Notes: generated by a model not told the origin, from the letters alone. Shown: positions 1 to 10,199, counted from the stretch's first letter. The stretch is 64,000 nucleotides of DNA from Herbaspirillum seropedicae (GCF_001040945.1 NZ_CP011930.1:1240001-1304000), one strand, 5' to 3'. Made by a program: numbers and translations.

Positions 1-1
1 C

Positions 2-709
2 GGCATCGGCCTGGCGCTGGCGCGCGGCATGGCCCAGGCGGGCGCGGCCATCGTGCTCAACGGGCGCGACGCCGGCAAGCTGGCTGCCGTGGCGGCGCAA
101 CTGCGCGCCGAAGGCCATACCATCCATGAATCCAGTTTCGACGCCACCTCCTCCGAGGAGGTCAAGGCCGCGGTGCAGAAGATCGAAAGCGAGATCGGCC
201 CCATCGGCATCCTGGTCAACAATGCCGGCATCCAGCGCCGCAATCCGCTGGAAGAGTTCAAGGAATCGGACTGGCACGACCTCATCAGCACCAACCTCAA
301 CAGCGTCTTCTTCGCCGCCCAGGCGGTGGCGCGCCACATGATCCCGCGCGGCGCGGGCAAGATCATCAACATCTGTTCGGTGCAGAGCGAGCTGGGCCGT
401 CCCGGCATCGCCCCCTATACCGCCACCAAGGGCGCGGTGAAGATGTTCACCAAGGGCATGGCCATCGACTGGGGCAAGTACGGCATCCAGGTCAACGGCC
501 TGGGGCCCGGCTACTTCAAGACCGAGATGAACATGGCCCTGGTCAACGACGCCAAGTTCACCGACTGGCTGGTGGGCCGCACTCCGTCGCGCCGCTGGGG
601 TGACGTGGAAGACCTGGTCGGCGCGGCCGTGTTCCTGGCCAGCGATGCCTCGCGCTTCGTCAACGGTCACATCCTCTATGTGGATGGCGGCGTGACGGCC
701 ACCTTGTAA
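2..709 (+). CDS. SDR-family oxidoreductase, gluconate 5-dehydrogenase-like (5' end missing)
   Basis: The gene is cut by the left window edge; the reading frame is open from base 2 and ends with TAA at 707-709. The first visible residues are GIGLALARGMAQAG, the end of the Rossmann glycine-rich loop, so only a short N-terminus is missing. The classical SDR landmarks follow: NNAG, the catalytic Ser in ICSVQSE, then YTATKGAVK with the Tyr and Lys, and the C-terminal VDGG. Such enzymes reduce or oxidise a sugar-acid hydroxyl with NAD(P). The next gene, 28 bp downstream on the same strand, is an L-idonate 5-dehydrogenase. That pairing is typical of gluconate/idonate catabolism, where the SDR interconverts gluconate and 5-ketogluconate. 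The SDR class is certain; the substrate is inferred from context. Confidence 0.82.
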   Translation, partial: GIGLALARGMAQAGAAIVLNGRDAGKLAAVAAQLRAEGHTIHESSFDATSSEEVKAAVQKIESEIGPIGILVNNAGIQRRNPLEEFKESDWHDLISTNLNSVFFAAQAVARHMIPRGAGKIINICSVQSELGRPGIAPYTATKGAVKMFTKGMAIDWGKYGIQVNGLGPGYFKTEMNMALVNDAKFTDWLVGRTPSRRWGDVEDLVGAAVFLASDASRFVNGHILYVDGGVTATL

Positions 710-737
710 ATCATTTAGCTCATTTTCGGAGAAGACC

Positions 738-1775
738 ATGCAACAAGGCCTCGTCATCCATGCGCCGCACGACCTGCGCATCCAGGCACTGGACACCGGC
801 GCACTGCAGCCGCAGCAACTGAAGGTCAAGGTCAAGGCCGGCGGCATCTGCGGCTCGGACCTGCACTACTACCATCACGGCGGCTTCGGCGTGGTGCGCA
901 TCAAGGAACCGATGGTGCTGGGCCATGAAGTCTCGGGCCAGATCGCCGAAGTCGGTACGGCCGTCACCGACATCGCTCCCGGCACGCGCATCGCCATCTC
1001 GCCTAGCCGCCCCTGCGGCGCGTGCAAGTACTGCCAGGAAGGCAAGCAGAACCATTGCCTGGACATGCGCTTCTACGGCAGCGCCATGCGCACGCCGCAC
1101 GTGCAGGGCGCCTTCCGCCAGGAAATCATCATCGAACGTTCGCAGGCCCACGTCGTCGCTGACCACGTCAGCGATGGCGAAGCCGCCATGGCCGAGCCGC
1201 TGTCGGTGGCGCTGCACGCGGTGCGCCGCGCCGGCCCGCTGGTGGGCAAGCGCGTGCTGGTGACCGGCTGCGGTCCCATCGGCGCGCTGGTGGTGGTGGC
1301 TGCGCGCCGCGCCGGGGCGCTGGAAGTGGTGGTCACCGATGTGGCCAGCATGCCGCTGCAGGCGGCCTTGCAGGTGGGGGCGGACAGCGCCATCAACATG
1401 GCCGAGACGCCCGCTGCCCTGAAGGCCTATGCCGCCGACAAGGGGACCTTCGATGTGCTCTTCGAGGCCAGCGGCAATGAGCGCGCGCTGGTGGGCGCGC
1501 TGGAAGCCCTGCGCCCGCAGGCCATCATCGTGCAGGTCGGCCTGGGCGGCGACATCCAGTTCCCGGCCAACCTGCTGGTGGGCAAGGAGCTGGAGTGGCG
1601 CGGCGCCTTCCGCTTCCATGAAGAGTTCGCCATGGCGGTGGAGCTGATGAACCGCAAGCTGGTGGATGTGAAGCCGCTGATCACGGCGACCTATCCCATT
1701 GCCCAGGCAGTGGAAGCCTTCGAGATCGCCGGCGACCGCTCGCGCATGATGAAGGTGCAGATCAGTTTTGACTGA
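738..1775 (+). CDS. idnD: L-idonate 5-dehydrogenase (zinc MDR family)
   Basis: 345 residues, full length for the zinc-dependent medium-chain dehydrogenase family. Visible features are the catalytic zinc ligand in GGICGSDLHYY near residue 38, the GHE pair of the catalytic site, the four structural-zinc cysteines in CGACKYCQEGKQNHC near 95-109, and the NAD(P)-binding glycines in VTGCGPIGAL near 175. The family oxidises L-idonate to 5-ketogluconate. The preceding SDR probably then yields gluconate, which would feed the edd/eda pathway encoded 9 kb away. It is preceded by a plausible ribosome site, TCGGAGAAG. A strong terminator follows about 50 bp after the stop, so it is the last gene of its operon. 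A general sorbitol/xylitol dehydrogenase role is the main alternative. Confidence 0.8.
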   Translation: MQQGLVIHAPHDLRIQALDTGALQPQQLKVKVKAGGICGSDLHYYHHGGFGVVRIKEPMVLGHEVSGQIAEVGTAVTDIAPGTRIAISPSRPCGACKYCQEGKQNHCLDMRFYGSAMRTPHVQGAFRQEIIIERSQAHVVADHVSDGEAAMAEPLSVALHAVRRAGPLVGKRVLVTGCGPIGALVVVAARRAGALEVVVTDVASMPLQAALQVGADSAINMAETPAALKAYAADKGTFDVLFEASGNERALVGALEALRPQAIIVQVGLGGDIQFPANLLVGKELEWRGAFRFHEEFAMAVELMNRKLVDVKPLITATYPIAQAVEAFEIAGDRSRMMKVQISFD

Positions 1776-1821
1776 ATCGGCACAGTGGCCCGGACGCCGG
1801 GCTGCTGCGAGGATTCATGAG

Positions 1822-1857
1822 AATGCCGTCCGCAGCATTGCTGGACGGCATTTTTTT
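1822..1857 (+). terminator. Rho-independent terminator
   Basis: A 10-bp perfect stem (AATGCCGTCC with GGACGGCATT) around an 11-nt loop, ending in a run of seven T. It closes the idonate operon. Confidence 0.9.
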
Positions 1858-1891
1858 CGCCTGTTTGAAGAAGGGAGTCAGGCGGCGTTGA

Positions 1892-1918
1892 TTGACAAGC
1901 CCTGCTGCGCGCTATAAG
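1892..1918 (+). promoter_or_regulatory. Candidate sigma-70 promoter of the chemoreceptor gene
   Basis: A perfect TTGACA at 1892-1897 and TATAAG at 1913-1918 stand 15 bp apart, about 85 bp before the chemoreceptor start. The hexamers are good but the spacer is short. No sigma-28-type GCCGATAA was found here. Confidence 0.45.
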
Positions 1919-2003
1919 TTCGTGGCCAACTCTGCATGGCGCAACGCTGAGGGAGGCGCGCCATTCCAAGCAGCCACCGCACCACCTCTGGGGAGAGGAA
2001 TCC

Positions 2004-3557
2004 ATGTCCAGGCCTGGGCTTCGTACGCTGTCCGTCGGACAGCGCTTGTCGGTACTGATCCTGCTGGCCTTGCTGGGCCTGGTCGCCACGGCCGCAGTCA
2101 GCCTGCGCCAGATCGAGAACGTCTATACCGCCGCCAATTACGCCCAGGTCAACACGGTGCCCAGCGTGACCACGCTGGATGACGCGCAGGCTGCCTTCAA
2201 CGCCATCCAGGGGCGTATCTACCAATACCTGGTCAACCCCGACCCGCGCGACCGCAGCCGCCTGATCAAGGAGATGGACGTGCAGCGCGCACGCATGCAG
2301 CGGCATCTCCACACCTACGCCAATGCCTACATCACCGACGAGACCGATGGCGCCATGCTGGCCGATGACCGCGCCCACATCGCTGCCTTTGAAGAGGTAG
2401 TGCGGCGGCTGCTCGCGGTGGCCGAAGAGGACCGGGTCGAGGATAGCCTGGGCCTGAGCGTGCTGGAATTTCGCGCCGCCATCGATACCGTGCAGGCCAG
2501 CTTTGCGCGTCACCGTTCCTACAACGTCGCGCTGGGCGACGCCAGCGCATTGACCGCCCGCGAGATCATCGGCCAGGCGCTGGAGACGGTCGCGCTGGTG
2601 GCGGGCGGCGTGCTGTTGATCCTGCTGGGAGCAGGCTGGTTGCTCACGCGCACCCTGCTGCGCCAGATGGGCGGCGAACCGGGCGACGTGGTGACGGTGA
2701 TGCAGCGCCTTTCCGATGGCGACCTGGTGCAGACGATCACGCTCAAGCCCGGTTGTCGCGACAGCATGATGCACGCCATCCAGAAGATGATGACGCGCCT
2801 GGCCCAGGTGGTGGGCGAAGTACGCGGCAACGCCGACGGCCTGGTCAGCACCGCCGAGGAAGTCAGTGCGACCGCGCAATCGCTCTCGCGCGCCTCCACC
2901 GAGCAGGCCAACGGCGTGGAGCAGACCAGCGAAGCGCTGGCGCAGATCCACGCCTTGCTGCAGAGCACTGCGCAAAACGCCAGGCTGACCGACCAGATCG
3001 CCGCAGCGGCGGCGCTGGAAGCACGCCAATGTGCAGAAACGGTCAAGCAGATGGTGGCGGCCATCCAGCAGATCGCCGGCAAGATTGCGGTCATCGATGA
3101 CATTGCCTACCAGACCAACCTGCTGGCCCTGAACGCCACCATCGAAGCCGCGCATGCGGGCGAGCACGGCAGCGGCTTTGCCGTGGTGGCGGCCGAAGTG
3201 CGCCGCCTGGCCGAGCGCAGCCAGTCTGCGGCGCAGGAGATCGACGAAGTCGCCCGCGCCAACGTGACCCTGGCCTGCGCCGCAGAACGCCAGCTCAGTG
3301 ACATGGTGCCGACCATCACCCGCACTTCCGTACTGGTGCAGGACATCGTGCAATCTTCCGAGCAGCAGTCCACTGCCGTGAGTCAGATCAGCACGGCGGC
3401 CAGCCAACTGGCGCAGGTGATCCAGCAGAATTCGCTGAGCTCGGAAGAGCTGGCCGTGACCTCCGAGGAGCTCAATCGCCGCGCCTTGCTGCTGCAGACG
3501 GCAGTGGGTTTCTTCCAGTGCCAGCTGGCGCGGGGGATGCAGGCCAGGCTGGCGTAG
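2004..3557 (+). CDS. Methyl-accepting chemotaxis protein
   Basis: 517 residues. It has a membrane segment near residues 14-32, then a periplasmic helical domain of about 155 residues rather like a four-helix-bundle sensor. A second membrane segment ([18 protein letters not shown]) lies near 195-212. A HAMP-like linker with the GGEP motif follows. The long cytoplasmic coiled coil contains the kinase-interacting tip [20 protein letters not shown] near residues 371-390. It senses a ligand at the membrane and controls CheA through CheW. The tip has conservative changes from the commoner [20 protein letters not shown] (Y, L, T and H substitutions, then EHGS). It stands alone between terminators; no chemotaxis genes are adjacent. 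The start is supported by GGGGAGAGG just upstream. The ligand is unknown. Confidence 0.9.
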   Translation: MSRPGLRTLSVGQRLSVLILLALLGLVATAAVSLRQIENVYTAANYAQVNTVPSVTTLDDAQAAFNAIQGRIYQYLVNPDPRDRSRLIKEMDVQRARMQRHLHTYANAYITDETDGAMLADDRAHIAAFEEVVRRLLAVAEEDRVEDSLGLSVLEFRAAIDTVQASFARHRSYNVALGDASALTAREIIGQALETVALVAGGVLLILLGAGWLLTRTLLRQMGGEPGDVVTVMQRLSDGDLVQTITLKPGCRDSMMHAIQKMMTRLAQVVGEVRGNADGLVSTAEEVSATAQSLSRASTEQANGVEQTSEALAQIHALLQSTAQNARLTDQIAAAAALEARQCAETVKQMVAAIQQIAGKIAVIDDIAYQTNLLALNATIEAAHAGEHGSGFAVVAAEVRRLAERSQSAAQEIDEVARANVTLACAAERQLSDMVPTITRTSVLVQDIVQSSEQQSTAVSQISTAASQLAQVIQQNSLSSEELAVTSEELNRRALLLQTAVGFFQCQLARGMQARLA

Positions 3558-3883
3558 TGGTGCGGGCGCCGGGGGGCGTGATCAAGACCTGGCCGACGCG
3601 GGTAGGGCGTCCAATGCGTCGGGATTGCTCTTCAAAAGCTCAATTATTCATCTATAGTTTTCTCACCACATTGTAAGATTGCCTATAGACAATCTTTATC
3701 TGACTCATTAGACTTGCCCTCGCAGACATCGGGGGAGTCTGTTTTTTCCATTCGACGCCGCTCACTGCGCGCATGTCTTGGCGAAAGAACGAACTTCGTC
3801 TGCCATTTCCGCTTTCTCCAGTTGCTGATTGCTCCGCGCGCGGTGGCAGGGGATCGCTTTCACTTTTTTCGACGAATCAGAAC
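3558..3883. other. Intergenic region, AT-rich with two hairpins
   Basis: This 326-bp gap has no credible gene. Its middle (about 3640-3710) is much more AT-rich than the surroundings and probably holds the promoter of the lipoprotein gene. It carries an inverted repeat (AAGATTG 3675-3681 with CAATCTT 3690-3696, 8-nt loop) and a terminator-like structure at 3710-3747. Confidence 0.5.
3710..3747 (+). terminator. Possible terminator after the chemoreceptor gene
   Basis: AGACT pairs with AGTCT around an inner CCC/GGG, followed by GTTTTTT. The stem is imperfect, so termination is plausible rather than certain. It could also act as a leader attenuator for the lipoprotein gene. Confidence 0.4.
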
Positions 3884-4789
3884 ATGCAGATGCAGACCAA
3901 GTTGAAACATATCGCTCTGGCGGCCCTCCTTGCACTCAATGGATGCGCCAGCCAATCCGACAACAAGACGGCTGCCGCCACTGCCGCGCCGACGCCGACG
4001 CCGGCGCCAGCGCCAGTCAAGACATCGGCGGTCAACTCGCCCACCCAGGCAGCTGGCGCTGCCGCGCCAGCGGATGCACCGGTAGCGGCGGTCTCCACCG
4101 CGACGGTGGCGGCGCCTGTGCCGGTGGCATCGGCCAAGCCGGACCCGGCCATGGCGGCAGAGCCCAGGCTGGGTGTGCTCTACACCACCTCGTTCATCGA
4201 TGGTTCGCGCCTCAAGGAAGTGCCGGAAGAAGTGCTGATCGTGCGTCCCAAGAATACCCAGAACACCGTGGCGGCCCAGGTGGCCCTGAACATCTTCATG
4301 TTCGCCCTGGGTGGGGGAATGGCGGTCAACACCTTCAGCAAGGATGATCTCAAGGGCGACAAGATCGAGGACGTGAAGGACCGCAACCGTGTGCGCAATC
4401 AGGTCGCCTCCGGTTTCACCGCGCAGTTGAGCCGCGCCCTCAACACGGCGCTGCAATCACAGCCTGAGATGAAGACGGCGACCTTCAAGCAGCGCGTCAT
4501 GGTGGCTGGCGGCAGCGCCAAGCTGGTCTATGAAGCCTTGACCGGCGAGCAGGCCGATCTGTACAAGATGAGCACCAACCTGAGCGTCTACAAGCGCAAG
4601 GAAAGCGCGGGCATGCTCACTTTCAGTCCCTTCGTCGAGGTCTCCTGCAACCGCACGTCGGAACAAGCCCTGCCGCTGGATGAGTGGGCCAAGGATGACT
4701 ACGCACAAGTCGAGCAATGGATGGCCGAGACATTTGAACAGTGCAGCAACAAGGTCGTCGGGGCGTTGCCGGATCTGCTGGCAAGCTGA
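3884..4789 (+). CDS. Putative lipoprotein of unknown function with Ala/Pro-rich linker
   Basis: 301 residues from the ATG at 3884. I preferred this start to the upstream in-frame ATG at 3773 because it puts a proper lipoprotein signal at the N-terminus: MQMQTKLKHIALAALLALNGC, with lipobox LNGC. After the Cys comes a low-complexity Ala/Pro/Thr/Val tract of about 75 residues, likely a flexible spacer from the membrane. A folded domain of about 220 residues follows. It contains a short hydrophobic stretch (VALNIFMFALGGGMAV) near residue 130 and two cysteines near the C-terminus. I do not recognise the family. The gene is monocistronic and ends in a strong terminator. Probable outer-membrane attachment, with the function unknown. 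Confidence 0.7.
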   Translation: MQMQTKLKHIALAALLALNGCASQSDNKTAAATAAPTPTPAPAPVKTSAVNSPTQAAGAAAPADAPVAAVSTATVAAPVPVASAKPDPAMAAEPRLGVLYTTSFIDGSRLKEVPEEVLIVRPKNTQNTVAAQVALNIFMFALGGGMAVNTFSKDDLKGDKIEDVKDRNRVRNQVASGFTAQLSRALNTALQSQPEMKTATFKQRVMVAGGSAKLVYEALTGEQADLYKMSTNLSVYKRKESAGMLTFSPFVEVSCNRTSEQALPLDEWAKDDYAQVEQWMAETFEQCSNKVVGALPDLLAS

Positions 4790-4810
4790 TCGCCGGGACA
4801 CGCGGGATGC

Positions 4811-4853
4811 AAAAAGGCCGCATCGTGGATGAGCACGATGGCGGCCTTTTTTT
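4811..4853. terminator. Bidirectional Rho-independent terminator
   Basis: AAAAAGGCCGCATCGTG pairs with CACGATGGCGGCCTTTTTTT with one bulge. A-tract and T-tract flank the stem, so it can serve both the lipoprotein gene and the convergent tal gene. Confidence 0.9.
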
Positions 4854-4904
4854 ATGCGGAGGTTGCTGCGTCCCCGGACAGGCAACGCACGGAACGCCTG
4901 TCGA

Positions 4905-5840
4905 TCAGCGCAGCGCGTCGACGATCTGCTCCAGCTTGACCGCATCAGCAGCAAACTGACGAATGCCTTCAGCCAGCTTCTCGGTGGCCATGGCGTCGGC
5001 GTTCAAGGCCAGGCGGAAGGCCTTCTCATCCAGGGAGATGCGTTCGATATCGGCGGCGTCAGCGGCTTGTTTGCTCAGCTTGCGCTCGACCGGGGCATCG
5101 CTGTCGGCCAGCTTCTGCAACAGGTCGGGGCTGATGGTCAGCAGGTCGCAGCCGGCCAGTTCGACGATCTGCGAGGTGTTGCGGAAGCTCGCGCCCATCA
5201 CTTCGGTGGCGTAACCGAATTTGCGGTAATAGTTGTACACAGCCTTGACCGATTGCACGCCCGGATCGTCGCTGCCGGTGTATTCCTGGCCGGTGGACTT
5301 CTTGTACCAGTCATAGATGCGGCCCACGAAGGGCGAGATCAGTTGCACACGGGCTTCGGCGCAGGCAATGGCTTGCGGCAGCGAGAACAGCAGGGTCAGG
5401 TTGCAACGGATGCCGTCCTTTTCCAGGATCTCGGCGGCGCGGATGCCTTCCCAGGTGGAGGCGATCTTGATCAATACGCGCTCGCGGGCGATGCCGGCTT
5501 CTTCGTACAGGCGGATCAGTTCGCGGCCCTTGGCCACCGTGCCTTCGGTATCGAAGGACAGGCGCGCGTCGGTCTCGGTGGAGACACGGCCCGGGATGAG
5601 CTTGAGGATTTCCAGCCCGAAGGCGATCAGCAGGCGGTCGATGATCGCATCGGTGCTCTTGCCGGCATGGGCCTTGACGACGGACTCCAGCAGCGGCTTG
5701 TACTCGGCCTTCTGCACGGCCTTCAGGATCAGCGAGGGATTGGTGGTGGCGTCCTGCGGGGCGAAGGCCTTCATCGCCTGGAAGTCGCCGGTATCGGCCA
5801 CGATGGTGGTGTATTGCTTCAACTGTTCAAGCTGGCTCAT
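4905..5840 (-). CDS. tal: Transaldolase
   Basis: 311 residues, the usual length for the TalB type. It transfers a dihydroxyacetone unit between sugar phosphates in the non-oxidative pentose phosphate pathway, in the cytoplasm. The Schiff-base lysine is in [17 protein letters not shown] near residue 130, and the substrate-binding DATTNPSL lies near residue 29. It is the last gene of the leftward run pgi-zwf-hexR-tal, 101 bp after hexR. That gap is long enough for a separate promoter, though I see no HexR-type box in it. Having tal here links pentose phosphate flux with the glucose-6-phosphate dehydrogenase encoded two genes upstream. Confidence 0.95.
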   Translation of the reverse strand: MSQLEQLKQYTTIVADTGDFQAMKAFAPQDATTNPSLILKAVQKAEYKPLLESVVKAHAGKSTDAIIDRLLIAFGLEILKLIPGRVSTETDARLSFDTEGTVAKGRELIRLYEEAGIARERVLIKIASTWEGIRAAEILEKDGIRCNLTLLFSLPQAIACAEARVQLISPFVGRIYDWYKKSTGQEYTGSDDPGVQSVKAVYNYYRKFGYATEVMGASFRNTSQIVELAGCDLLTISPDLLQKLADSDAPVERKLSKQAADAADIERISLDEKAFRLALNADAMATEKLAEGIRQFAADAVKLEQIVDALR

Positions 5841-5941
5841 GGGAAAATCCTGTTGCTAAGTTGGAAGAATGAATGGTTCAGCATTGTACGCAATCGCGGC
5901 GGCTTGTCTGTCGGGCAATGGCTGACAGTTGAGCTGGCGCA

Positions 5942-6802
5942 TCAGCGGAAGAAGGAATCGAACTGCATGTCGAATTTCTGCAGCGACTTCTGCGCGTTCT
6001 GCATCTTCTTGCGGAATTCCGGCCCGCGTCGCAGGGCTAGTCCCACCGCCAGGATGTCGATCACCACCAGGTGCGCCAGGCGCGCCGAGATGGGGGTATA
6101 GGGGTCGATGTTGAAGGACAGGTCGATGGGCACCAGCACCGTGGCCAGTTCGGCCAGGGGAGTACCCGACGGACCCAGCACGATGATGTCGGCGCCGCCC
6201 TTGCGGGCCAGCTGGATCGAGCGCAGCAGGGCGGCATTGCCGCCGCGCTGCGAGATGGCCACCACGCAGTCGCCAGCTTTCAACAGCGAGGCGGCAATGC
6301 TGTGGATGTGCGGGTCGGAATAGGCCACCGTGGGCACGCCCGAGCGGAAGAACTTGTGCTGGGCGTCGTTGGCCACGATACCGGAGGTGCCTTGGCCGTA
6401 GAACTCGATCTTGTTGGCCCGCGCCAGCACGTCCAGGGCCAGCTGGATGGCGTCCGGATTGAGGTGGTTGCGCAGGTCCAGCAGGGTATTGATGGAGCGG
6501 CTGCAGATCTTGTTGACCAGGTCGGCGGCCAGGTCGTCCTGGGCCAGCGTCTCGTCGGCGCCGGGCAGGGCCAGGGCCAGGCTCTGCGCCAGTTTCAGCT
6601 TGAAGTCATGCCAGCCCTCATAGCCGATGGCGCGGCAGAAGCGGATCACGGTCGGTTCCGACACTTCCGCATTCTTGGCCAGCGCCGTCAGGTTCTCCGC
6701 CAGCGCCAACTGCGGATTGGCGAGGATGGTCGCCGCCACCTTCTTCTCCGACTTGGAGAGGGAGTTGATGTGGGTGCGGATGGAGTCGAGCAGCATGGAC
6801 AT
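5942..6802 (-). CDS. hexR: RpiR/HexR-family transcriptional regulator
   Basis: 286 residues. There is an N-terminal RpiR helix-turn-helix domain (SEPTVIRFCRAIGYEGWHDF near 48-67) and a C-terminal SIS sugar-phosphate-binding domain of about 130 residues (from around residue 125, with GQGTSGIVANDAQHK and VAISQRGGN). HexR represses Entner-Doudoroff and zwf genes and releases DNA on binding 2-keto-3-deoxy-6-phosphogluconate. The identity is supported by its place between zwf and tal and by HexR-consensus palindromes in the edd/pgi control region. Translation could begin at 6802 or at the ATG two codons later. It is 37 bp after zwf, so probably co-transcribed and autoregulated through the pgi promoter. 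Confidence 0.9.
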   Translation of the reverse strand: MSMLLDSIRTHINSLSKSEKKVAATILANPQLALAENLTALAKNAEVSEPTVIRFCRAIGYEGWHDFKLKLAQSLALALPGADETLAQDDLAADLVNKICSRSINTLLDLRNHLNPDAIQLALDVLARANKIEFYGQGTSGIVANDAQHKFFRSGVPTVAYSDPHIHSIAASLLKAGDCVVAISQRGGNAALLRSIQLARKGGADIIVLGPSGTPLAELATVLVPIDLSFNIDPYTPISARLAHLVVIDILAVGLALRRGPEFRKKMQNAQKSLQKFDMQFDSFFR

Positions 6803-6839
6803 GATGGTCTATCGGTCTAGCGGTCTGGCGCAGCCGGCC

Positions 6840-8306
6840 TCAGACTTCCGGCAGCGCTTCTTCGCGCCATTGCAGGCCGTCGCGGCCGATCAGGGCGCTG
6901 GCCGCCGCCGGGCCCCAGGTGCCGGCGTTGTAGGGGACCGGATCGGCCTCCTGCTGGTCCCAGTGGTTGAGGATGGGCTCGACCCATTCCCAGGCGGCTT
7001 CCAGCTCGTCGCTGCGCATGAACAGGGTCAGGTGGCCGCGCAGCACGTCCAGCAGCAGGCGCTCATAGGCATCCATGCGCGGGGTCTTGAATTTCTCGCG
7101 GAAGTCCAGTTCCAGCTCTACCGGACGCAGGCGCATGCCGTCGCCGGGCTGCTTGGCCATCAGGTTCATGTGCAGGCCTTCATCGGGCTGCAGGCGGATC
7201 ACCAGGCAGTTGGGCGTATCGTTCTGGTGCGCGAAGATGGAGTGCGGCACGCTCTTGAAACGCACCACGATCTCGGCCAGCGAATCGGCCATGCGCTTGC
7301 CGGTGCGCAGGTAGAAGGGCACGCCGGCCCAGCGCCAGGTGTCGATCTCGGCCTTGACCGCGACATAGGTCTCGGTGCGCGAGTCGGGATTGGCGTCGGC
7401 TTCCTTGCGGTAGCCCGGCACGGCCACGCCATTGACGTGGCCGGCGCGGTACTGGCCGCGCACCACGTTCATGGCCAGCGTGGTGGGGGTAAAGCGCTTG
7501 AGCGAACGCAGCACCTTGAGCTTTTCGTCACGCACGGCGTCGGCCGAGTTCGATACCGGAGGCTCCATGGCGACGATACACAGCAGTTGCAGCAGGTGGT
7601 TCTGCAGCATGTCGCGCAGCGCGCCGGAGGTGTCGTAGTAGTCGAAGCGGCCACCCACGCCGAGCTCTTCGGCGATGGTGATCTGCACATCCGAAATCCA
7701 CTCACGGCGCCATAGCGGTTCGAACAGCACATTGCCAAAGCGCAGCGCCAGCAGGTTCTGCACCGCTTCCTTGCCGAGGTAGTGGTCGATACGGAAGATC
7801 TGCGATTCCTGGAAGTAACGGCCAACCTGGGCGTTGATGTCGCGCGCGCTGGCGAGGTCGCGGCCCAGCGGCTTTTCCAGCACCACGCGCGAAGCGGGCG
7901 TCACCAGGCCGCCCTTGGAGAGGTTCTCGCAGATGGAGGCGAACAGGCTGGGCGGTGTGGCCAGGTAGAACACGCGCGCCAGGCCTTCGGTGTCGCGCAG
8001 CGCTTCCTTGAGGTGGACAAAGCTGGCGCCATCCTTGGCATTGACCGAGGCGTATTGCAGGCGGTTGCAGAAGCGTTCCCAGACCGCCTTGTCCAGATTG
8101 GCCGCCGGCACGTGGGGTTTGGAATCCTTCTCGACGATCTGGATGAATTCCTCGCGGGTCTTTTCATCGCGGCCCAGGCAGACGATGCGCGCCTCAGGCG
8201 GCAGGTCGCGTGCGCGGTCGCGGGCGTACAGGGCGGGCAGCAGCTTGCGCATCGACAAGTCGCCGGTGCCGCCAAACAAAACCAGATCGAAATCGGAAAT
8301 AGCCAT
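6840..8306 (-). CDS. zwf: Glucose-6-phosphate 1-dehydrogenase
   Basis: 488 residues, standard length. It oxidises glucose-6-phosphate to 6-phosphogluconolactone with NAD(P), the entry to both the oxidative pentose phosphate and Entner-Doudoroff routes. The nucleotide-binding FGGTGDLSMRKLLPAL lies at the N-terminus. The family signature RIDHYLGKEAVQN, with the catalytic His and substrate-binding Lys, is near residue 173, and EKPLGRDL precedes it. It lies 76 bp after pgi and 37 bp before hexR in the same direction. No 6-phosphogluconolactonase gene is present in this cluster, although zwf and pgl are often adjacent. Confidence 0.96.
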   Translation of the reverse strand: MAISDFDLVLFGGTGDLSMRKLLPALYARDRARDLPPEARIVCLGRDEKTREEFIQIVEKDSKPHVPAANLDKAVWERFCNRLQYASVNAKDGASFVHLKEALRDTEGLARVFYLATPPSLFASICENLSKGGLVTPASRVVLEKPLGRDLASARDINAQVGRYFQESQIFRIDHYLGKEAVQNLLALRFGNVLFEPLWRREWISDVQITIAEELGVGGRFDYYDTSGALRDMLQNHLLQLLCIVAMEPPVSNSADAVRDEKLKVLRSLKRFTPTTLAMNVVRGQYRAGHVNGVAVPGYRKEADANPDSRTETYVAVKAEIDTWRWAGVPFYLRTGKRMADSLAEIVVRFKSVPHSIFAHQNDTPNCLVIRLQPDEGLHMNLMAKQPGDGMRLRPVELELDFREKFKTPRMDAYERLLLDVLRGHLTLFMRSDELEAAWEWVEPILNHWDQQEADPVPYNAGTWGPAAASALIGRDGLQWREEALPEV

Positions 8307-8382
8307 GGTGTGGATTCTCTTGTCTCTTGTGCGTCGTCTTCGTTGATCAAGGCGCGGCGTGCCGCTGCGCTCTGCTACGTGT

Positions 8383-10047
8383 TCAGTGCTGCTGGTCTGC
8401 TTGCCTTGCCTGCCGCGCCAGCGCGATCAAGGCGTTGGTGGAGGCGTCGTGCAAGGCTGGGTTGGGTTCGCTGCGCAACTCGCCGTGGATGGTCTTGGCC
8501 AGCACCTTGCCCAGCTCCACGCCCCATTGGTCGAAACTGTTGATGCCCCAGATGGCGCCTTGCACGAAGGTCTTGTGCTCATAGAGCGCAATCATCGCAC
8601 CCAGCGCATGCGGGCTCAGTTCCGGCAGCAACAGGGTATTGCTGGGACGGTTGCCGTCGAAGGTTTTGTGCGGCAACAGCGCGGCGAGTTCCGCAGCGTC
8701 CACGCCCTGGCGTTCCAGGTCGGCGCGCACCTCATCGGCCTGTTTGCCGCGCATGAAGGCTTCGGACTGGGCGAAGCAGTTGGCCAGCAGCACATCCTGG
8801 TGCTCATCAATGCCGTGCGAGGGCTTGAGCACGGCAATGAAATCGATGGGCGTCACATTGGTGCCCTGGTGCAGCAACTGGAAGAAGGCGTGCTGGCCGT
8901 TGGTGCCGACATCGCCCCAGATGAAGGGGCAGGTGGCTACACCCACCGGCGTGCCGTCGCGGGTGATGCGCTTGCCGTTGCTCTCCATGTCCAGCTGTTG
9001 CAGGTAGGCCGGGAAATAGCGCAGCCATTGGTGGTAAGGGGCTACCGACAGCGATTCGCTGTTGAAGAAGTTGCGGTTCCAGATGCCGATCAGGGCCTGG
9101 ATGACGGGCATGTTGGCTTCCAGCGGCGCGTCGCGGAAATGGCGGTCCATCGCATGGGCGCCGGCCAGGAAGGCTGAAAAATGCTCAAAGCCGATCAGCA
9201 GCGCAATGGGCAGGCCAATAGCCGACCACACCGAATAGCGTCCGCCGACCCAATCCCAGAAGGGGAACATGTTGTCGGGGTCGATGCCGAAGGATTCCAC
9301 CTCGGCGGCATTGGTGGACACGGCCACGAAGTGACGCGCCAGATCGGCTTGCTGGCCATGGCGCAGGAACCAGGCCCGCGCCGACTTGGCGTTGAGCATG
9401 GTCTCCTGCGTGGTGAAGGTCTTGGAGGCGACGATGAAGAGAGTGGTCTCGGGATCGACGCGGGAGAGCACCTCATCGAGGTCATGGCCGTCCACGTTGG
9501 AGACGAAATGCGTAGTCAGCCGTGCGTGGCGGTAGTTGCGCAGGGCCGTGCAGACCATCTGCGGGCCCAGGAAGGAACCGCCGATGCCGATGTTGACGAT
9601 GTCGGTGATCTCGCGTCCGGTGTAGCCGCGCCAGGCGCCGCTGCGCACGCGCTCGGAAAAATCGCGGATATGATCCAGCACCGCATGAACCTCCTGGCTC
9701 ACAGGCTGTCCGTCCACTTGTGCATCACAGGCCTGGGCCGGTGCGCGCAAGGCCGTGTGCAGCACGGCGCGATGTTCGGTAAAGTTGATCTTCTCGCCCC
9801 GGAACATGGCCTCGCGTAGCGCTTCCACGCCGCGCTCGCGCGCCAGGCTCATCAGCAGCGCCAGGGTCTCGGACTCGATGCGGTTCTTGGAATAGTCCAG
9901 CAGCAGGCCGGCAGCGCGTACATGCATGCGCTCGAAACGGTCGGGCTGTTGCGCGAAGAGTTCGCGCATGTGCCAGGTGACGGCCTTGGCATGATGGTGT
10001 TGCAAGGCCTTGAAGGCGGCCGTGTCGGTCAGTGCAGTGGTATGCAT
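8383..10047 (-). CDS. pgi: Glucose-6-phosphate isomerase
   Basis: 554 residues, the normal size for the long bacterial form. It interconverts glucose-6-phosphate and fructose-6-phosphate. Signatures include [13 protein letters not shown] near residue 152, the glucose-phosphate binding stretch [16 protein letters not shown] near 267-282, and [11 protein letters not shown] near the C-terminus. It is the first gene of the leftward operon that continues with zwf, hexR and tal. The isomerase can return fructose-6-phosphate and triose-derived carbon to glucose-6-phosphate, so this operon would allow cyclic Entner-Doudoroff metabolism. Its promoter overlaps a HexR-type box. Confidence 0.96.
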   Translation of the reverse strand: MHTTALTDTAAFKALQHHHAKAVTWHMRELFAQQPDRFERMHVRAAGLLLDYSKNRIESETLALLMSLARERGVEALREAMFRGEKINFTEHRAVLHTALRAPAQACDAQVDGQPVSQEVHAVLDHIRDFSERVRSGAWRGYTGREITDIVNIGIGGSFLGPQMVCTALRNYRHARLTTHFVSNVDGHDLDEVLSRVDPETTLFIVASKTFTTQETMLNAKSARAWFLRHGQQADLARHFVAVSTNAAEVESFGIDPDNMFPFWDWVGGRYSVWSAIGLPIALLIGFEHFSAFLAGAHAMDRHFRDAPLEANMPVIQALIGIWNRNFFNSESLSVAPYHQWLRYFPAYLQQLDMESNGKRITRDGTPVGVATCPFIWGDVGTNGQHAFFQLLHQGTNVTPIDFIAVLKPSHGIDEHQDVLLANCFAQSEAFMRGKQADEVRADLERQGVDAAELAALLPHKTFDGNRPSNTLLLPELSPHALGAMIALYEHKTFVQGAIWGINSFDQWGVELGKVLAKTIHGELRSEPNPALHDASTNALIALARQARQADQQH

Positions 10048-10160
10048 GGTCTGGTGTCGGTTGGCGGTCGGGCCGGGCCTGCGGACCAGGCAGCAGCTTG
10101 CTGGCTGGCAAGGATGGGCGGGCGGCCGCGAGTCTTGGTCTTTCTTGGTGCAACGATTGG

Positions 10161-10199
10161 ACTATACATCATTTTCGACAAAATGGTAATTTCACTACA
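10161..10199 (-). promoter_or_regulatory. pgi operon promoter with HexR-type box
   Basis: On the minus strand, TTACCA (10189-10184), a 17-bp spacer and TATAGT (10166-10161) form a good sigma-70 promoter. A near-palindrome at 10185-10199, TGTAGTGAAATTACC on the minus strand, covers the -35 element. It agrees at 13 of 15 positions with the HexR consensus as I remember it, TGTARTWWWAYTACA. This position predicts repression by HexR. Confidence 0.65.
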